64,000 nucleotides of DNA from Aquibacillus albus (lineage in GTDB: Bacteria > Bacillota > Bacilli > Bacillales > Amphibacillaceae), in the NCBI RefSeq assembly GCF_016908325.1, contig NZ_JAFBDR010000001.1:62001-126000 (forward strand), read 5' to 3'. The stretch's first letter is position 1. Each line of letters begins with the position of its first letter. The translations under genes were made by a program, and so were the position numbers. Shown in pieces: positions 8,121 to 20,652 of this stretch. Under the pieces are notes generated by a model. It saw only the letters and a list, made by a program, of their open reading frames with translations. It did no database searches and had not been told where the DNA came from.

Positions 8121-9215
8121 ATGGAAGAAGATCAGAAATATCAAGTAAGAACCGATTTAGCAATTGAAGCCAGGGACATGTATGTAGAGCAGGAAGAGAC
8201 TGAAACACAGGAAATAAAAGGTGTAACCGTAAAAGAAAGAGAAGAAGGAAATGTATCTATTACTTATGTGCAAATCGATGAAACTGGTGCAAAATCATTA
8301 GATAAAAAGGCTGGTAATTATATTACGATTCATTCTGATGGTGTCAAAAAACAAGATACTAAGCTACAGGAGCAAATAGCAAAAGTATTAGCAAAAGAGC
8401 TTGGAGAATTAATAAAACAAAGTGATTTGCCAAAGGATGCTTCGTGTCTAGTCGTTGGGTTGGGAAATTGGAATGTAACTCCAGATGCTTTAGGTCCGAT
8501 GACTGTAGAAAAGATACTTGTAACAAGTCATTTATTTAAATTGCATCCTGAATATGTCGAAGATGGGTATAGACCAGTTTCTGCGATGACACCTGGTGTC
8601 ATGGGTGTAACAGGGATTGAAACTAGCGACATTATATACGGAGTTATTGAAAAAGCGAAACCCGATTTTGTTATTGCTGTAGATGCACTGGCGTCTCGAT
8701 CTATTGAGAGAGTAAATGCAACGATACAATTATCAGACTCTGGCATTCATCCTGGATCTGGGGTCGGTAATAAACGAAAGGAAATCAGCAAAGATACATT
8801 AGGAATTCCAGTAATCGCTCTCGGCGTTCCGACTGTTGTTGATGCAGTAACAATTACGAGTGATACGATTGACTTTTTATTAAAGCATTTTGGGAGAGAA
8901 TGGAACGAAAGAGATAAACCTTCTAAAGCTTTAACACCAGCTGGTATGAATTTTGGCACGAAAAAATTAACAGAAGAAGATCTACCAGATCCAGAAAAGA
9001 GAAAGGCAGTATTAGGAATGATTGGTGGCTTATCTGATGAAGAAAAGCGATCATTAATCCAAGAAGTACTGACTCCATTGGGACATAATCTCATGGTAAC
9101 ACCAAAAGAGGTAGACGGGTTTATGAAGGATATGGCACATGTCGTTTCGGAAGGCTTAAATGCAGCGTTGCATGAGAATGTTAATCCAGGTAACTTTGGT
9201 GAGTATACAAGGTAG
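8121..9215 (+). CDS. gpr: Germination protease GPR
   Basis: GPR degrades the small acid-soluble spore proteins in the first minutes of germination. It is made in the forespore as an inactive zymogen. The 364-aa product carries the self-processing sequence [10 protein letters not shown] at residues 11-20. Removal of the first 16 residues, as known for the family, would cut after E16. I start at the ATG at 8121, with AGGAGG upstream; an in-frame ATG 57 bp earlier lacks a binding site. A forespore sigma-G promoter is expected. CATACATA at about 8088 resembles a -10 box, but I saw no well-spaced -35. Divergent from rpsT. Confidence 0.96.
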   Translation: MEEDQKYQVRTDLAIEARDMYVEQEETETQEIKGVTVKEREEGNVSITYVQIDETGAKSLDKKAGNYITIHSDGVKKQDTKLQEQIAKVLAKELGELIKQSDLPKDASCLVVGLGNWNVTPDALGPMTVEKILVTSHLFKLHPEYVEDGYRPVSAMTPGVMGVTGIETSDIIYGVIEKAKPDFVIAVDALASRSIERVNATIQLSDSGIHPGSGVGNKRKEISKDTLGIPVIALGVPTVVDAVTITSDTIDFLLKHFGREWNERDKPSKALTPAGMNFGTKKLTEEDLPDPEKRKAVLGMIGGLSDEEKRSLIQEVLTPLGHNLMVTPKEVDGFMKDMAHVVSEGLNAALHENVNPGNFGEYTR

Positions 9216-9232
9216 ATTTGCAGGTGCTTCTG

Positions 9233-9286
9233 AAAAAGGGAATCGTGCTTTTCGTTATTTTTTAAAGGTTCTATTCCCTTTTTTCT
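9233..9286 (+). terminator. Possible terminator of gpr
   Basis: An 11-bp stem (AAAAAGGGAAT with ATTCCCTTTTT) encloses a long loop of about 29 nt and ends in a T tract. The large loop makes it weaker than the other terminators in the window. Confidence 0.5.
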
Positions 9287-9401
9287 TCTCTAGTATTGTT
9301 ATTTTAATTAACTTCAAAATATAAACTATTTGTTCTACTTTCTGAAACATTATCATAGATTCTACTAGATATGATAGAAAGGCTTCAGAAAGGATGGAAC
9401 A

Positions 9402-10589
9402 ATGAATAACAACTCAAAATTTCGTTCATTCAATCAACTGTTAAGTAAATCTAAACCTTGGTATAAACGGGTTAGTTTATTTATAGCTAGTGTTTGTATA
9501 TTATTTCTCATAATAGGGCAGCTAACAACAATCCAACCAGCGTACCGTCTTTCTTCATCAACCATTAATGAGTGGACAAGTCAAATAAACGGTTCCTCTT
9601 TTTTATACTTGATGCAAATGGAGAATAGAACCTTTGAATTGGCATTTCCTGATGAAGTTGAGTCGATTGAAATGTCTGATCTATTTTTTGAAATGGCTAC
9701 TAGTGTAAAGCCAAATGATCCAAGAAGTTTGTTAGGAAGAGAGTTACCTGGATTTGATGCCTATGATCGAAAAATAGTTGTTGCCGGAGAAGGAACTAAC
9801 TTTACGAATTTAGCTGTAGAATCATCTCCTCCATTGGATGTTGTACTTGAAGAAAGACCAACAAATGTTACAGATAAGGAAATAGAAGGATCTGATATTC
9901 CAGATCAATCTAGAGAAGATCAACCAACTACCGGGGATAAAGATGTTGTATTTATTTACACTACACACAATCGTGAATCTTACTTACCACATATTTCGGG
10001 TGCAACAGAGCCAAATGATGCTTTCCATTCGGAAGTTAATATTACAAATGTTAGTGAACGTCTAGCCAAAAGTTTACGGGCAAATGGAATTGGAACCCAA
10101 GTTGATAAAACAGATATACCAACAATTCTCAGTAAAAACGATTGGGGTTATCCACAGTCCTATTCTGCATCTAAGTCGGTGGTTAAGCAAGCATTAGCTA
10201 ATAATAGAGAGATACAATACATCTTCGATTTACATCGAGATGCGCAAAGAAAAGATATTACAACAGCTAAAATCGATGGTAAAAACTATGCGAAATTATA
10301 TTTTATTATCGGCTCAGATAATCCGAATTACGAAAAAAATTTAAAATTAGCCACAGATCTACATGACAAAATAGACGAACAATACCCAGGTTTAAGTAGA
10401 GGGGTAGAAATGCAAGGAGGCACAGGAAACAACGGAGTTTATAACCAAGACCTGTCTGGGAATGCAATTTTAATTGAATTCGGCGGTGTTGATAATACGT
10501 TTGAAGAGCTGTATCGAACTGCAGATGTATTAGCAGAAATATTTAGTGAATATTATTGGGAAGCTGAAAAAGTTCAGGGGACTCCGTAA
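9402..10589 (+). CDS. spoIIP: Stage II sporulation protein P
   Basis: SpoIIP is the amidase/endopeptidase of the SpoIIDMP complex. It cuts septal peptidoglycan so that the mother-cell membrane can engulf the forespore. The 395-aa protein has a short cytoplasmic N-terminus, one membrane segment (about 25-45), a variable linker, and the SpoIIP domain starting with VVFIYTTHNRES near residue 187. The metal-binding histidine lies in that motif, and a DLHRDA segment lies further on. The family is transcribed by mother-cell sigma-E, but I could not find a clean sigma-E promoter in the 186-bp gap after gpr. yqxA follows directly. Confidence 0.95.
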   Translation: MNNNSKFRSFNQLLSKSKPWYKRVSLFIASVCILFLIIGQLTTIQPAYRLSSSTINEWTSQINGSSFLYLMQMENRTFELAFPDEVESIEMSDLFFEMATSVKPNDPRSLLGRELPGFDAYDRKIVVAGEGTNFTNLAVESSPPLDVVLEERPTNVTDKEIEGSDIPDQSREDQPTTGDKDVVFIYTTHNRESYLPHISGATEPNDAFHSEVNITNVSERLAKSLRANGIGTQVDKTDIPTILSKNDWGYPQSYSASKSVVKQALANNREIQYIFDLHRDAQRKDITTAKIDGKNYAKLYFIIGSDNPNYEKNLKLATDLHDKIDEQYPGLSRGVEMQGGTGNNGVYNQDLSGNAILIEFGGVDNTFEELYRTADVLAEIFSEYYWEAEKVQGTP

Positions 10590-10603
10590 AGGTGGGATTG
10601 AAT

Positions 10604-10948
10604 ATGAAAATGATTGTAATGATGTTAACGATGATTGTCCTGTTTTTGACTGGTATATTAATTGGTATTGACCAAGCAAATGGAGGAATAACGAAAACGA
10701 GAGGGTATGTGTCACAAGATATGGATAAAGCTATTGAGTCCAACCTATCAACGGATGGTAAATATGAAATCAAAGTGATGGGAAATGACTTTCAACAAAT
10801 TAATTTAAATGAAAAGGAAGAAAAGTATCAAGCCGTTCAATCATCCCATTTTACCCAACAGTTAGCCGGAAACTTAGAATACGTTGTAAAGTGGTTTTAC
10901 AATCAAATCATTCATTCCGCATATCAATTAGCACAAGCATTTTTTTAA
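10604..10948 (+). CDS. yqxA: YqxA, small SpoIIP-linked membrane protein
   Basis: This 114-aa protein has one N-terminal membrane segment (about residues 3-23, ending GILIGIDQANGGI), a soluble middle rich in charged residues and an amphipathic C-terminus. It lies 14 bp after spoIIP in the same place as B. subtilis yqxA, a DUF3679 protein of unknown role. The ATG at 10604 is preceded by AAAGGTGG; an in-frame GTG at 10592 falls inside that site. Its position suggests co-expression with spoIIP during sporulation (inference). Confidence 0.82.
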   Translation: MKMIVMMLTMIVLFLTGILIGIDQANGGITKTRGYVSQDMDKAIESNLSTDGKYEIKVMGNDFQQINLNEKEEKYQAVQSSHFTQQLAGNLEYVVKWFYNQIIHSAYQLAQAFF

Positions 10949-10966
10949 ATGTGTTCGGCCAAACGT

Positions 10967-11003
10967 AAAAATGACTTTGCTTCTTAGCAAGGTCATTTTT
11001 ATC
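10967..11003 (+). terminator. Terminator after yqxA
   Basis: A 15-bp stem with one wobble pair (10967-10981 with 10986-11000) and a 4-nt loop TCTT ends in a T tract that forms part of the stem. Confidence 0.85.
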
Positions 11004-11109
11004 GTTAGAAACTGGGGTGGATACGGTGTTTAAAACAACTTTTTGAAATTGGTATTCATCATTACTTTTTCAAAAAGCTAATTAACCTGGTGTCTGCTTT
11101 CTTTTCTTA

Positions 11110-11138
11110 TTGAATATCGTTGTTTTGACTGCTATAAT
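11110..11138 (+). promoter_or_regulatory. Sigma-A promoter of lepA
   Basis: TTGAAT and TATAAT are spaced 17 bp apart, with a TG motif just before the -10 box (extended -10). The lepA ATG lies 40 bp downstream. Confidence 0.8.
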
Positions 11139-11178
11139 CAATCCTAGTATTGTTGGCCGAAAATAGGAGTGATTCATC

Positions 11179-12996
11179 ATGACAAAAGAAGTTAATCAGA
11201 GTAATGTACGTAATTTTTCAATAATTGCTCATATAGATCATGGCAAGTCCACGCTTGCAGATAGGATTTTAGAAAAAACAAAAGCATTAACTGCAAGAGA
11301 GATGAAAGAACAATTCTTAGATGCCATGGATTTAGAACGTGAACGAGGAATCACAATTAAATTAAATGCTGTTCAACTAAAATATGAGCGAGAAAATGGC
11401 GAAACGTTTATTTTTCATTTAATTGATACACCGGGACATGTTGATTTTACTTATGAGGTTTCAAGAAGCTTAGCTGCTTGTGAAGGAGCAATATTGGTCG
11501 TTGATGCTGCACAAGGAATTGAAGCTCAAACGTTAGCCAATGTCTATTTAGCACTTGATAATGATTTAGAAATCATTCCAGTTATTAATAAAATTGATCT
11601 GCCGAGTGCTGATACTGAACGTGTAAAGCAGGAAATTACGGATGTAATTGGTATCGATGGTGACGAAGCAATTTTAGCAAGTGCTAAAGCAGGTATAGGA
11701 ATAGAAGAAATTTTGGAACAAATCGTAGAACAAATACCTGCACCAACGGGTGACCCAAAAGCCCCTTTAAAAGCTCTAATTTTTGATTCTCTTTATGATT
11801 CTTATCGTGGAGTTGTCGCCTATGTATGTATAAAAGAAGGATCTGTAAAAGTTGGCGACAAAATTAAAATGATGGCAACTGGAAAAGAGTTTGAAGTAAA
11901 TGAAATCGGTGTATTTAATCCCAAGCCAATACCAAAGAAGGAATTAACTGTAGGGGATGTAGGTTATCTAACCGCTTCGATCAAAAATGTAGGAGACACT
12001 CGAGTTGGAGATACCATTACGTTAGCCAATAACCCTGCACAAGAAGCTTTACCAGGTTATCGTCGTTTAAATCCAATGGTGTTCTGCGGATTATACCCGG
12101 TAGATGCTAATAATTATAACGACTTACGAGAAGCTTTGGAGCGGTTAGAATTAAATGATTCATCTTTACAATATGAAGCGGAAACTTCACAGGCACTTGG
12201 CTTTGGCTTTCGATGTGGTTTCTTAGGACTTTTACATATGGAAATAGTCCAAGAAAGAATTGAAAGAGAATTTAATATTGACTTAATTACAACTGCACCT
12301 AGTGTTATTTATCAAGTAATTATGACAGATGAAACAGAGAAAACGATTGATAACCCTTCGTTTATGCCGGATCCTCAAAAGATTCAAGAAATCCAAGAGC
12401 CATATGTAAAAGCAACGGTTATGGTACCTAATGATTTTGTCGGGCCAGTGATGGAGCTCTGTCAAAAAAAACGTGGGGATTTCATAGATATGCAATACCT
12501 GGATGACAACCGAGTAAATGTTGTCTATGACATTCCATTATCTGAAATTGTTTATGATTTCTTTGATCAATTAAAATCACAAACAAAGGGATATGCTTCG
12601 TTTGACTATGAAATGATTGGATATAAAATATCAAATCTTGTGAAAATGGATATATGGCTAAATGGCGAGACGATTGACGCGTTATCTTTTATCGTTCATA
12701 AAGATTTTTCTTATGAGCGCGGAAAACAAATCGTTGAAAAACTAAAATCCTTAATACCTAGACAACAATTTGAGGTACCAGTGCAAGCTGTTATAGGAAA
12801 TAAAGTAGTTGCTCGTTCAACCATTAAAGCAATGCGAAAAAATGTCCTTTCAAAATGTTATGGTGGGGATATTTCGCGTAAACGGAAGCTTCTAGAAAAA
12901 CAAAAAGAAGGTAAAAAACGAATGAAAATGGTCGGCTCTGTTGAAGTTCCGCAAGAGGCGTTTATGGCTGTACTTCAAATGGACGATGATAAATAA
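11179..12996 (+). CDS. lepA: Elongation factor 4 (LepA)
   Basis: LepA is a translational GTPase related to EF-G that assists ribosome function and assembly under stress. The 605-aa length is typical. The P-loop is AHIDHGKS at residues 17-24, DTPGHVDF follows near 92, and the guanine-specificity NKID motif lies near 137. EF-G-like domains and the LepA-specific C-terminal domain ([31 protein letters not shown]) are intact. It has its own promoter and a downstream hairpin, so it may be transcribed separately from hemW. Confidence 0.97.
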   Translation: MTKEVNQSNVRNFSIIAHIDHGKSTLADRILEKTKALTAREMKEQFLDAMDLERERGITIKLNAVQLKYERENGETFIFHLIDTPGHVDFTYEVSRSLAACEGAILVVDAAQGIEAQTLANVYLALDNDLEIIPVINKIDLPSADTERVKQEITDVIGIDGDEAILASAKAGIGIEEILEQIVEQIPAPTGDPKAPLKALIFDSLYDSYRGVVAYVCIKEGSVKVGDKIKMMATGKEFEVNEIGVFNPKPIPKKELTVGDVGYLTASIKNVGDTRVGDTITLANNPAQEALPGYRRLNPMVFCGLYPVDANNYNDLREALERLELNDSSLQYEAETSQALGFGFRCGFLGLLHMEIVQERIEREFNIDLITTAPSVIYQVIMTDETEKTIDNPSFMPDPQKIQEIQEPYVKATVMVPNDFVGPVMELCQKKRGDFIDMQYLDDNRVNVVYDIPLSEIVYDFFDQLKSQTKGYASFDYEMIGYKISNLVKMDIWLNGETIDALSFIVHKDFSYERGKQIVEKLKSLIPRQQFEVPVQAVIGNKVVARSTIKAMRKNVLSKCYGGDISRKRKLLEKQKEGKKRMKMVGSVEVPQEAFMAVLQMDDDK

Positions 12997-13011
12997 AAGA
13001 TAATTACAGTT

Positions 13012-13096
13012 ACCTGACTCTATATTTGCGTTCATTCCTCGAGATCGTTTACTATTCGGTTGTTGGAGTGGTGTATAGGAGTCAGGTCTTTTATTA
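13012..13096 (+). terminator. Long-loop terminator between lepA and hemW
   Basis: CCTGACTCTATA (13013-13024) pairs with TATAGGAGTCAGG (13074-13086) apart from one bulge. It encloses about 49 nt and is followed by TCTTTT. The long internal loop could fold further, so an attenuator cannot be excluded. Confidence 0.55.
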
Positions 13097-13199
13097 TAGA
13101 AAGTAAAAATTTGTTGCTTGCAATAGAAGATTAAACTTCGGGACTCGATATGGAGGCCGATTAATTTGGAAAACACACTTGTGTGAGGAGATGTATGTT

Positions 13200-14354
13200 A
13201 TGGTTTCATCTGTTTATATTCATATACCTTTTTGTCATCATTTGTGCCATTATTGTGATTTCACTAAATTCTTTTATAATGAGTCAATGGCCAATGAGTA
13301 TCTAGATGCTCTTGAAAAAGAGCTATCAGCCTATATTGTAGAATCTAAACATAAGGTTACAACTATTTTTGTTGGGGGAGGTACGCCAACAGCGTTAAAT
13401 TATTCCCAGTTGGAACGATTATTAAAGATGGTTTCGACTTACTTTGATGTAGACCATTGTAAAGAATATACATTTGAAGCAAATCCTGGTGATTTAGATA
13501 AAGAGAAAATGAAGCTTTTATACGATTATCAAGTTAACCGAATCTCGATGGGAGTACAAGTATTTGACGATAAAATGCTGGAAGAGCTAGGGAGAATGCA
13601 TAGAATAAGCGATGTATATGAAAATATAAATGATTTAAAACAACAAGGACTAACTAATATAAGTATCGATTTAATCTATAGTCTGCCAGAGCAGACGATT
13701 CAACACTTTAACCAGACATTAGAAGAAGCGTTAAGTTTTGATCTTCCGCATTATTCTGCTTATGCATTACAAATAGAACCCAAAACAGTTTTTTATCAAC
13801 GATATAAACTTGGAAAATTACAAAAACCAAAAGAAGAAGATGAAGCGGTAATGTTTCAAATGCTACGTGAGAAAATGAATGCTAGTGGCAAACAACAATA
13901 TGAGATTAGTAACTTTGCGGAACCTGGTTATGAGAGCTTGCACAATTTAACGTATTGGAATAATGACTACTATTTTGGTTTTGGAGCAGGGGCTCATGGT
14001 TATCTACCAGGTAAACGTATCATTAATCTAAGACCGTTTCCGGCTTATACACAAAAAGCGAAAAAGGATGGGAAACCAATCCTTCACGTAGAAGAAATAG
14101 GAATGAAAGAACAAATAGAAGAAGAAATGTTCCTCGGACTTCGAAAATTGTCTGGAGTTTCCAAAAAACGCTTTAAACAAAAATTTGGAGTGAATTTGAA
14201 TAACATATATAAAGATGAACTTAAATATTTAATTAAAAAGGGATGGTTGAAGGAAACGGACGAGGCTTTCCGTTTGACAGAAGCCGGTCAACTTTTTGGT
14301 AATGAAGTCTTCCAGGAGTTTTTACTTACGGAAGATGCGATGAAGACTCTTTAA
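13200..14354 (+). CDS. hemW: Heme chaperone HemW (radical SAM)
   Basis: HemW is a radical-SAM-family protein once called an oxygen-independent coproporphyrinogen oxidase. It is now known to bind and deliver heme. The 384-aa protein has the CX3CX2C iron-sulfur motif at C12, C16 and C19 (IPFCHHLCHYC), the SAM-binding FVGGGTPTAL segment and a HemN C-terminal domain. True HemN enzymes have an extra N-terminal cysteine region that is missing here. I start at the ATG at 13200 because GAGGAG lies 9 nt before it; the earlier ATG at 13191 abuts the site. Confidence 0.92.
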   Translation: MVSSVYIHIPFCHHLCHYCDFTKFFYNESMANEYLDALEKELSAYIVESKHKVTTIFVGGGTPTALNYSQLERLLKMVSTYFDVDHCKEYTFEANPGDLDKEKMKLLYDYQVNRISMGVQVFDDKMLEELGRMHRISDVYENINDLKQQGLTNISIDLIYSLPEQTIQHFNQTLEEALSFDLPHYSAYALQIEPKTVFYQRYKLGKLQKPKEEDEAVMFQMLREKMNASGKQQYEISNFAEPGYESLHNLTYWNNDYYFGFGAGAHGYLPGKRIINLRPFPAYTQKAKKDGKPILHVEEIGMKEQIEEEMFLGLRKLSGVSKKRFKQKFGVNLNNIYKDELKYLIKKGWLKETDEAFRLTEAGQLFGNEVFQEFLLTEDAMKTL

Positions 14355-14418
14355 ATGTGCTAAGGATTAAACTTTTAGCTCTAACAACCATTCTAATATG
14401 ACTTTTCATTTTTTCACG

Positions 14419-14447
14419 TTGACAATATGCCATTGATTTGATAATTT
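14419..14447 (+). promoter_or_regulatory. Sigma-A promoter of the dnaK operon
   Basis: A perfect TTGACA (14419-14424) is 17 bp from TAATTT (14442-14447). The CIRCE operator begins about 10 bp after the -10 box, the usual arrangement for HrcA control. Confidence 0.75.
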
Positions 14448-14457
14448 AATATTAGAT

Positions 14458-14484
14458 TTAGCACTCATTAGATAAGAGTGCTAA
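14458..14484 (+). promoter_or_regulatory. CIRCE operator (HrcA binding site)
   Basis: TTAGCACTC, nine spacer bases, and GAGTGCTAA match the CIRCE consensus perfectly. HrcA, encoded directly downstream, represses the operon here until heat shock diverts its chaperone partner. It lies in the transcribed leader, 15 bp before the hrcA start codon. Confidence 0.97.
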
Positions 14485-14499
14485 CAGAGGTGATCATCG

Positions 14500-15522
14500 A
14501 TGTTATCAAATAGACAATTGTTGGTATTACAAGTCATTATTGATGAATTCATCCATTCTGCCCAGCCAATTGGTTCGCGTGCTATCTCAAAAAAGGAAGA
14601 AGTATCATTTAGTTCTGCAACCATTCGTAATGAAATGGCAGACTTAGAGGACTTGGGCTACATAGAAAAGACACACTCTTCGTCAGGGAGAGTTCCTTCT
14701 GAGAAGGGTTATCGTTTCTATGTTGACCATCTTTTATCGCCGTTTCATTTATCAAGTGCTGATTTGAATGTTATAAACCATACATTTGAAAAGGGTATGG
14801 TGGAATTCGAACAAGTGGTACAGAAATCTGCAAAAGTTCTATCTGATTTAACTAATTATACTTCGATTATACTAGGGCCAGAAGTGTTTGAAACAAAATT
14901 GAAGAAATTACAAATCATTAGTCTTTCTGACCATACTGCAGTTGCTATTTTAGTGACGAATACAGGACACGTTGAACATAGGTCGTTTAGTGTTCCGGCA
15001 CAAATTCAGCCAACAGATTTAGAAAAGCTAGTAAACATTTTAAACGATAGACTAGTCGATGTTCCTATTATACAGCTTCATGAAAAGCTGCACACAGAAG
15101 TATCTGATCTATTAAATACTTATACAAATAACTATGACACAGCTTATCAGTATTTGAAGGCAGCTTTGTTTGAGGAACAACCTGTAAAATTGTATGTTGG
15201 CGGTAAGACGAACATATTAATGCAACCGGAGTTTAAAGATATTGAAAAAATTCGCTCGTTATACTCCATTATCGAAAAAGAGGATAAACTTGCAGACCTA
15301 TTACGATCAACATCGGATGGAATCAAAGTATCAATTGGGCAAGAAAATAAAATTGATGCGATGCAAGATTGTAGCTTGATTACAGCTACTTATACACTTG
15401 GAGACCGTCAAATGGGTACAATTGCGCTTTTAGGTCCAAAACGAATGGAATATTCACGTGTAATTTCATTAATAAATGTCCTTTCTAATCAATTATCTAG
15501 GACATTTAATTCATGGTATTAA
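14500..15522 (+). CDS. hrcA: Heat-inducible repressor HrcA
   Basis: HrcA represses class I heat-shock genes by binding CIRCE. The 340-aa protein has an N-terminal winged-helix DNA-binding domain (IGSRAISKKEEVSFSSATIRNEMADLEDLGYIEK, first 70 residues). A GAF-like dimerisation region follows, with the C-terminal signature DRQMGTIALLGPKRMEYSRVI. The ATG follows AGAGGTGAT. It autoregulates through the CIRCE site immediately upstream. A 253-bp structured gap separates it from grpE. Confidence 0.97.
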   Translation: MLSNRQLLVLQVIIDEFIHSAQPIGSRAISKKEEVSFSSATIRNEMADLEDLGYIEKTHSSSGRVPSEKGYRFYVDHLLSPFHLSSADLNVINHTFEKGMVEFEQVVQKSAKVLSDLTNYTSIILGPEVFETKLKKLQIISLSDHTAVAILVTNTGHVEHRSFSVPAQIQPTDLEKLVNILNDRLVDVPIIQLHEKLHTEVSDLLNTYTNNYDTAYQYLKAALFEEQPVKLYVGGKTNILMQPEFKDIEKIRSLYSIIEKEDKLADLLRSTSDGIKVSIGQENKIDAMQDCSLITATYTLGDRQMGTIALLGPKRMEYSRVISLINVLSNQLSRTFNSWY

Positions 15523-15583
15523 ATTCCATTAATAAGGGTATAGATAGTAAAGTGTTAGTTCTAGGCTTGTGATATGTTTATGA

Positions 15584-15664
15584 CTTGTAACCTGATACAA
15601 TTATGCCCAAACGTATCAGGTTACAAGACTGTTATAAAAGTCTTGAAGATGTATAATCACATCT
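15584..15664 (+). promoter_or_regulatory. Three consecutive hairpins between hrcA and grpE
   Basis: A perfect 15-bp stem (15584-15598 with 15613-15627) is followed by two smaller hairpins (AAGACT/AGTCTT and AGATGT/ACATCT). None is followed by a T tract, so they do not look like simple terminators. In B. subtilis the hrcA operon mRNA is processed in this gap, and a hairpin protects the grpE-dnaK part. I infer a similar role in RNA processing or stability here. Confidence 0.55.
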
Positions 15665-15775
15665 GATAACAACTTTCTATTAACTATTCATAACCCTTAA
15701 TAGTTTAAAAAACTACGTGAATTATGATATATTCAACAAGGTTTTATTTAATTAAAACTTGAGGAGGTGACAATC

Positions 15776-16363
15776 GTGGCAGAAAAAGATCATGTACAGG
15801 AAGCAGAAAATCAGGAAGAATCGGTTGAAGAGGTGGAGCAAGAGTTAGTTGAGGAAGATGAAAATAGTGATGCTAAACAAGAAGCGTCTTCGAGAGATTC
15901 TGATTTAGAAGTAGAAAAAGAAAAAGAAGCTCTAATAAAGGAAAAAGAGGAACTTTATCAACGATTGTTAAGAGTTCAAGCTGAGTATGATAATTTTCGT
16001 AAAAGAACACAGAGAGAAAAAGAGTCTGATTTGAAATATAAATCACAATCAATTGTTACAGAATTATTACCAGTGGTTGACAATTTTGAGAGAGCGTTAA
16101 ATGTCGAATTAAAAGATGAATCTGCCAATAGCTTTGTAGAAGGAATGGAAATGGTTTACCGTCAATTAACAGATACCTTAAAAAAAGAAGGGGTAGAGGA
16201 AATCAAAACCGAGGGTGAACAATTTGACCCACATCTACATCAAGCAGTAATGCAAGTAGAAGATGATCAATATGACTCAAACGTTATTGTAGAAGAATTG
16301 CAAAAAGGATATAAGCTAAAGGATCGGGTTATTCGCCCGGCTATGGTAAAAGTGAATCAGTAA
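15776..16363 (+). CDS. grpE: Nucleotide exchange factor GrpE
   Basis: GrpE releases ADP from DnaK and acts as a thermosensor. The 195-aa protein has an acidic disordered N-terminus (about 1-50), a long coiled coil ([28 protein letters not shown]) and the C-terminal beta domain ending [10 protein letters not shown] start at the GTG at 15776, five bases after GAGGAGGTGA; the in-frame GTG at 15767 is part of that site. It is followed 31 bp later by dnaK. Confidence 0.96.
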   Translation: MAEKDHVQEAENQEESVEEVEQELVEEDENSDAKQEASSRDSDLEVEKEKEALIKEKEELYQRLLRVQAEYDNFRKRTQREKESDLKYKSQSIVTELLPVVDNFERALNVELKDESANSFVEGMEMVYRQLTDTLKKEGVEEIKTEGEQFDPHLHQAVMQVEDDQYDSNVIVEELQKGYKLKDRVIRPAMVKVNQ

Positions 16364-16376
16364 ATTACATACGTAA

Positions 16377-18230
<1,854 letters not shown>

Positions 18231-18280
18231 TATAATAAAGCAAGTTTTTTAGCTTAAATTTGTTGAAAGTTGAAGTAATA

Positions 18281-18325
18281 AAAAAAGTCAAAGTCAGGAT
18301 CCTCTTGGCTTTGACTTTTTTCTTA
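18281..18325 (+). terminator. Terminator between dnaK and dnaJ
   Basis: A 13-bp perfect stem (AAAAAAGTCAAAG and complement), extended to about 16 bp by a wobble pair, has a 9-nt loop and a T-rich end. A second small hairpin (GTGTTAA/TTAACAC, 18336-18364) follows. Confidence 0.85.
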
Positions 18326-18497
18326 ATAATAGGCTGTGTTAAAGTTTGGACTCCATATTAACACTATCCTTTAAAAGAGCCTAATAGAAAAAGAAAAATA
18401 CCGGACATTGGTAAATGGGCAGTAACATTTGCTCTGAAAATAGATTCAATGTTATTATATACTTTATGCTAAAGAGAGTCGGGAGAGTGATTGTCAA

Positions 18498-19622
18498 GTG
18501 AGTAAACGAGACTATTATGAGATCCTTGGTGTCTCAAAAGACGCTTCAAAGGATGAAATAAAAAAGGCTTATCGCAAGTTGGCTAGGAAGTATCATCCTG
18601 ATGTCAATAAAGAAGAAGGTGCTGACGACAAATTTAAAGAAGCAAAGGAAGCGTATGAGGTTCTTGGAAATGAACAAAAAAGAGCCCAATATGATCAATT
18701 TGGTCATGCAGGAGCCCAAGGTCAAGGCTTCGGTGGAGGTTTTGGCGGAGCGGAAGACTTTGGTGGTTTTGGAGATATTTTTGATATGTTCTTCGGTGGA
18801 GGACGTCGTCGGGACCCTAACGCTCCTAGACAAGGGGCTGATCTACAGTATACGATGACTCTAGATTTTGAGGAAGCCATTTTTGGAAAAGATACGGATA
18901 TACAAATTCCTAAAGAAGAAACTTGTGATACTTGTCATGGTAGTGGTGCAAAGCCTGGTACAGAACCGAAAACATGTAGTCACTGTAACGGTTCTGGTCA
19001 GTTGAATATGGAACAAAATACTCCGTTTGGTCGCGTTGTGAATAAACGCGTTTGTCATTATTGTCAAGGTACAGGTAAAATGATTGAGGATAAATGTAAT
19101 ACGTGCGGTGGAGTAGGAAAGGTGAAAAAACGTAAAAAAATTCATATTAGCATTCCTGCTGGTATTGATGAAGGACAGCAAATCCGAGTTTCAGGTCAAG
19201 GTGAACCTGGGGAAAATGGCGGACCTTCAGGTGATCTATATGTAGTCATTCAAATAACACCTCATGAGTTTTATCAAAGAGAAGGGGATCACATTTTTTG
19301 TGAAATGCCTATAACCTTTGCTCAAGCTGCGTTAGGGGATGAAATTGAAGTTCCAACTGTACATGGTAAAGTGAAGCTTAAAGTACCGGCTGGGACGCAA
19401 AATGGAAAGACGTTCCGCTTGAGAGGAAAAGGCGCCCCAAATGTACGAGGGTATGGTCATGGTGACCAACATGTCAAAATTAGAGTAGTTACACCTACGA
19501 ATTTATCCGATCGTCAAAAAGAACTGCTTCGTGAATTTAATGATATAAGTGGAAACAATCCAGCAGATGAACAGGAAAACAGTTTTTTTCAACGTGTAAA
19601 AAAAGCATTTAAAGGTGAATAA
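18498..19622 (+). CDS. dnaJ: Chaperone DnaJ (type I Hsp40)
   Basis: DnaJ delivers substrates to DnaK and stimulates its ATPase. The 374-aa protein has the J domain with HPD at residues 33-35 and a Gly/Phe-rich linker (about 75-110). Four zinc-binding CXXCXGXG repeats follow ([32 protein letters not shown]), then two substrate-binding domains. It starts at a GTG after GGGAGAGTGA. The 267-bp gap to dnaK with a terminator suggests partly separate expression. prmA, rsmE and mtaB follow closely. Confidence 0.97.
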   Translation: MSKRDYYEILGVSKDASKDEIKKAYRKLARKYHPDVNKEEGADDKFKEAKEAYEVLGNEQKRAQYDQFGHAGAQGQGFGGGFGGAEDFGGFGDIFDMFFGGGRRRDPNAPRQGADLQYTMTLDFEEAIFGKDTDIQIPKEETCDTCHGSGAKPGTEPKTCSHCNGSGQLNMEQNTPFGRVVNKRVCHYCQGTGKMIEDKCNTCGGVGKVKKRKKIHISIPAGIDEGQQIRVSGQGEPGENGGPSGDLYVVIQITPHEFYQREGDHIFCEMPITFAQAALGDEIEVPTVHGKVKLKVPAGTQNGKTFRLRGKGAPNVRGYGHGDQHVKIRVVTPTNLSDRQKELLREFNDISGNNPADEQENSFFQRVKKAFKGE

Positions 19623-19697
19623 GTGGACGTATGTTAAATATTTTTTCTAAGTAGAATGACTACAGGTATGAAAACCTAAGAAATGAGTTGATAGATT

Positions 19698-20636
19698 TTG
19701 AAGTGGTCTGAGTTTTGTATCCATACCACTAATGAGGCCATTGAACCGATTTCAAATATCCTACATGAAGCTGGCGCAAGTGGTGTAGTTATTGAAGATC
19801 CTAATGACCTAGTCAAAGAAAGAGATACTTTTTTAGGTGAAATTTATGAATTAAATCCACAAGACTACCCGGATGAAGGAGTATATATTAAGGCATACTT
19901 ACCTGTAAATAGTTTTTTAGGTGAGACTGTCGATGAAATAAAACAAGCCATTAATAATCTCTTATTATATGATATAGATCTTGGAACAAATCAAATTACA
20001 CTCAGCGAGGTCCGTGAAGAGGAATGGGCTACCGCCTGGAAAAAATATTATAAGCCAGTTAAAATCTCAGAAAAAGTGACAATTACTCCAACCTGGGAGG
20101 ACTATGAACCCGTTTCTACCGATGAAATCATTATTGAATTAGATCCGGGAATGGCTTTTGGAACGGGAACACATCCCACAACAGTACTAAGCATTCAAGC
20201 CCTTGAACAATTCATCTCTAAAGGAGATACAGTCATTGATGTAGGTACAGGTTCTGGTGTATTAAGTATTGCTTCCGTCTTACTTGGTGCTGAAAAGGTT
20301 CATGCTTTTGACTTAGATGAAATCGCCGTTAAAAGTACGAAAATGAATGCAAAATTAAATAACGTGGAGAAAAGTATTCAAATTCGACAAAATAATCTGT
20401 TAGATAATGTGGAAATGGAAGCAGATGTCATTGTTGCAAATATTTTGGCTGAAATAATTTTGCGTTTTGAAAAAGATGCTTACCGATGCCTTAAATCTGG
20501 TGGAATTTTTATTACATCTGGAATCATTCAAGCCAAAAAACAACAAGTGAAAGAAGGTCTAATTGAAGCCGGATTCGAGATTTTAGAAATGAATCAAATG
20601 GAAGATTGGACTTCAATCATCGCAAGAAAAATGTAA
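19698..20636 (+). CDS. prmA: Ribosomal protein L11 methyltransferase
   Basis: PrmA methylates ribosomal protein uL11. The 312-aa protein has the N-terminal substrate domain ([30 protein letters not shown]), the conserved [16 protein letters not shown] motif, and the SAM-binding [14 protein letters not shown] near residue 178. The start is a TTG with only a weak binding site, but the protein aligns from this residue with my memory of B. subtilis PrmA. It lies 16 bp before rsmE. Confidence 0.95.
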   Translation: MKWSEFCIHTTNEAIEPISNILHEAGASGVVIEDPNDLVKERDTFLGEIYELNPQDYPDEGVYIKAYLPVNSFLGETVDEIKQAINNLLLYDIDLGTNQITLSEVREEEWATAWKKYYKPVKISEKVTITPTWEDYEPVSTDEIIIELDPGMAFGTGTHPTTVLSIQALEQFISKGDTVIDVGTGSGVLSIASVLLGAEKVHAFDLDEIAVKSTKMNAKLNNVEKSIQIRQNNLLDNVEMEADVIVANILAEIILRFEKDAYRCLKSGGIFITSGIIQAKKQQVKEGLIEAGFEILEMNQMEDWTSIIARKM

Positions 20637-20652
20637 GAAAGCTGGTGTTTTT

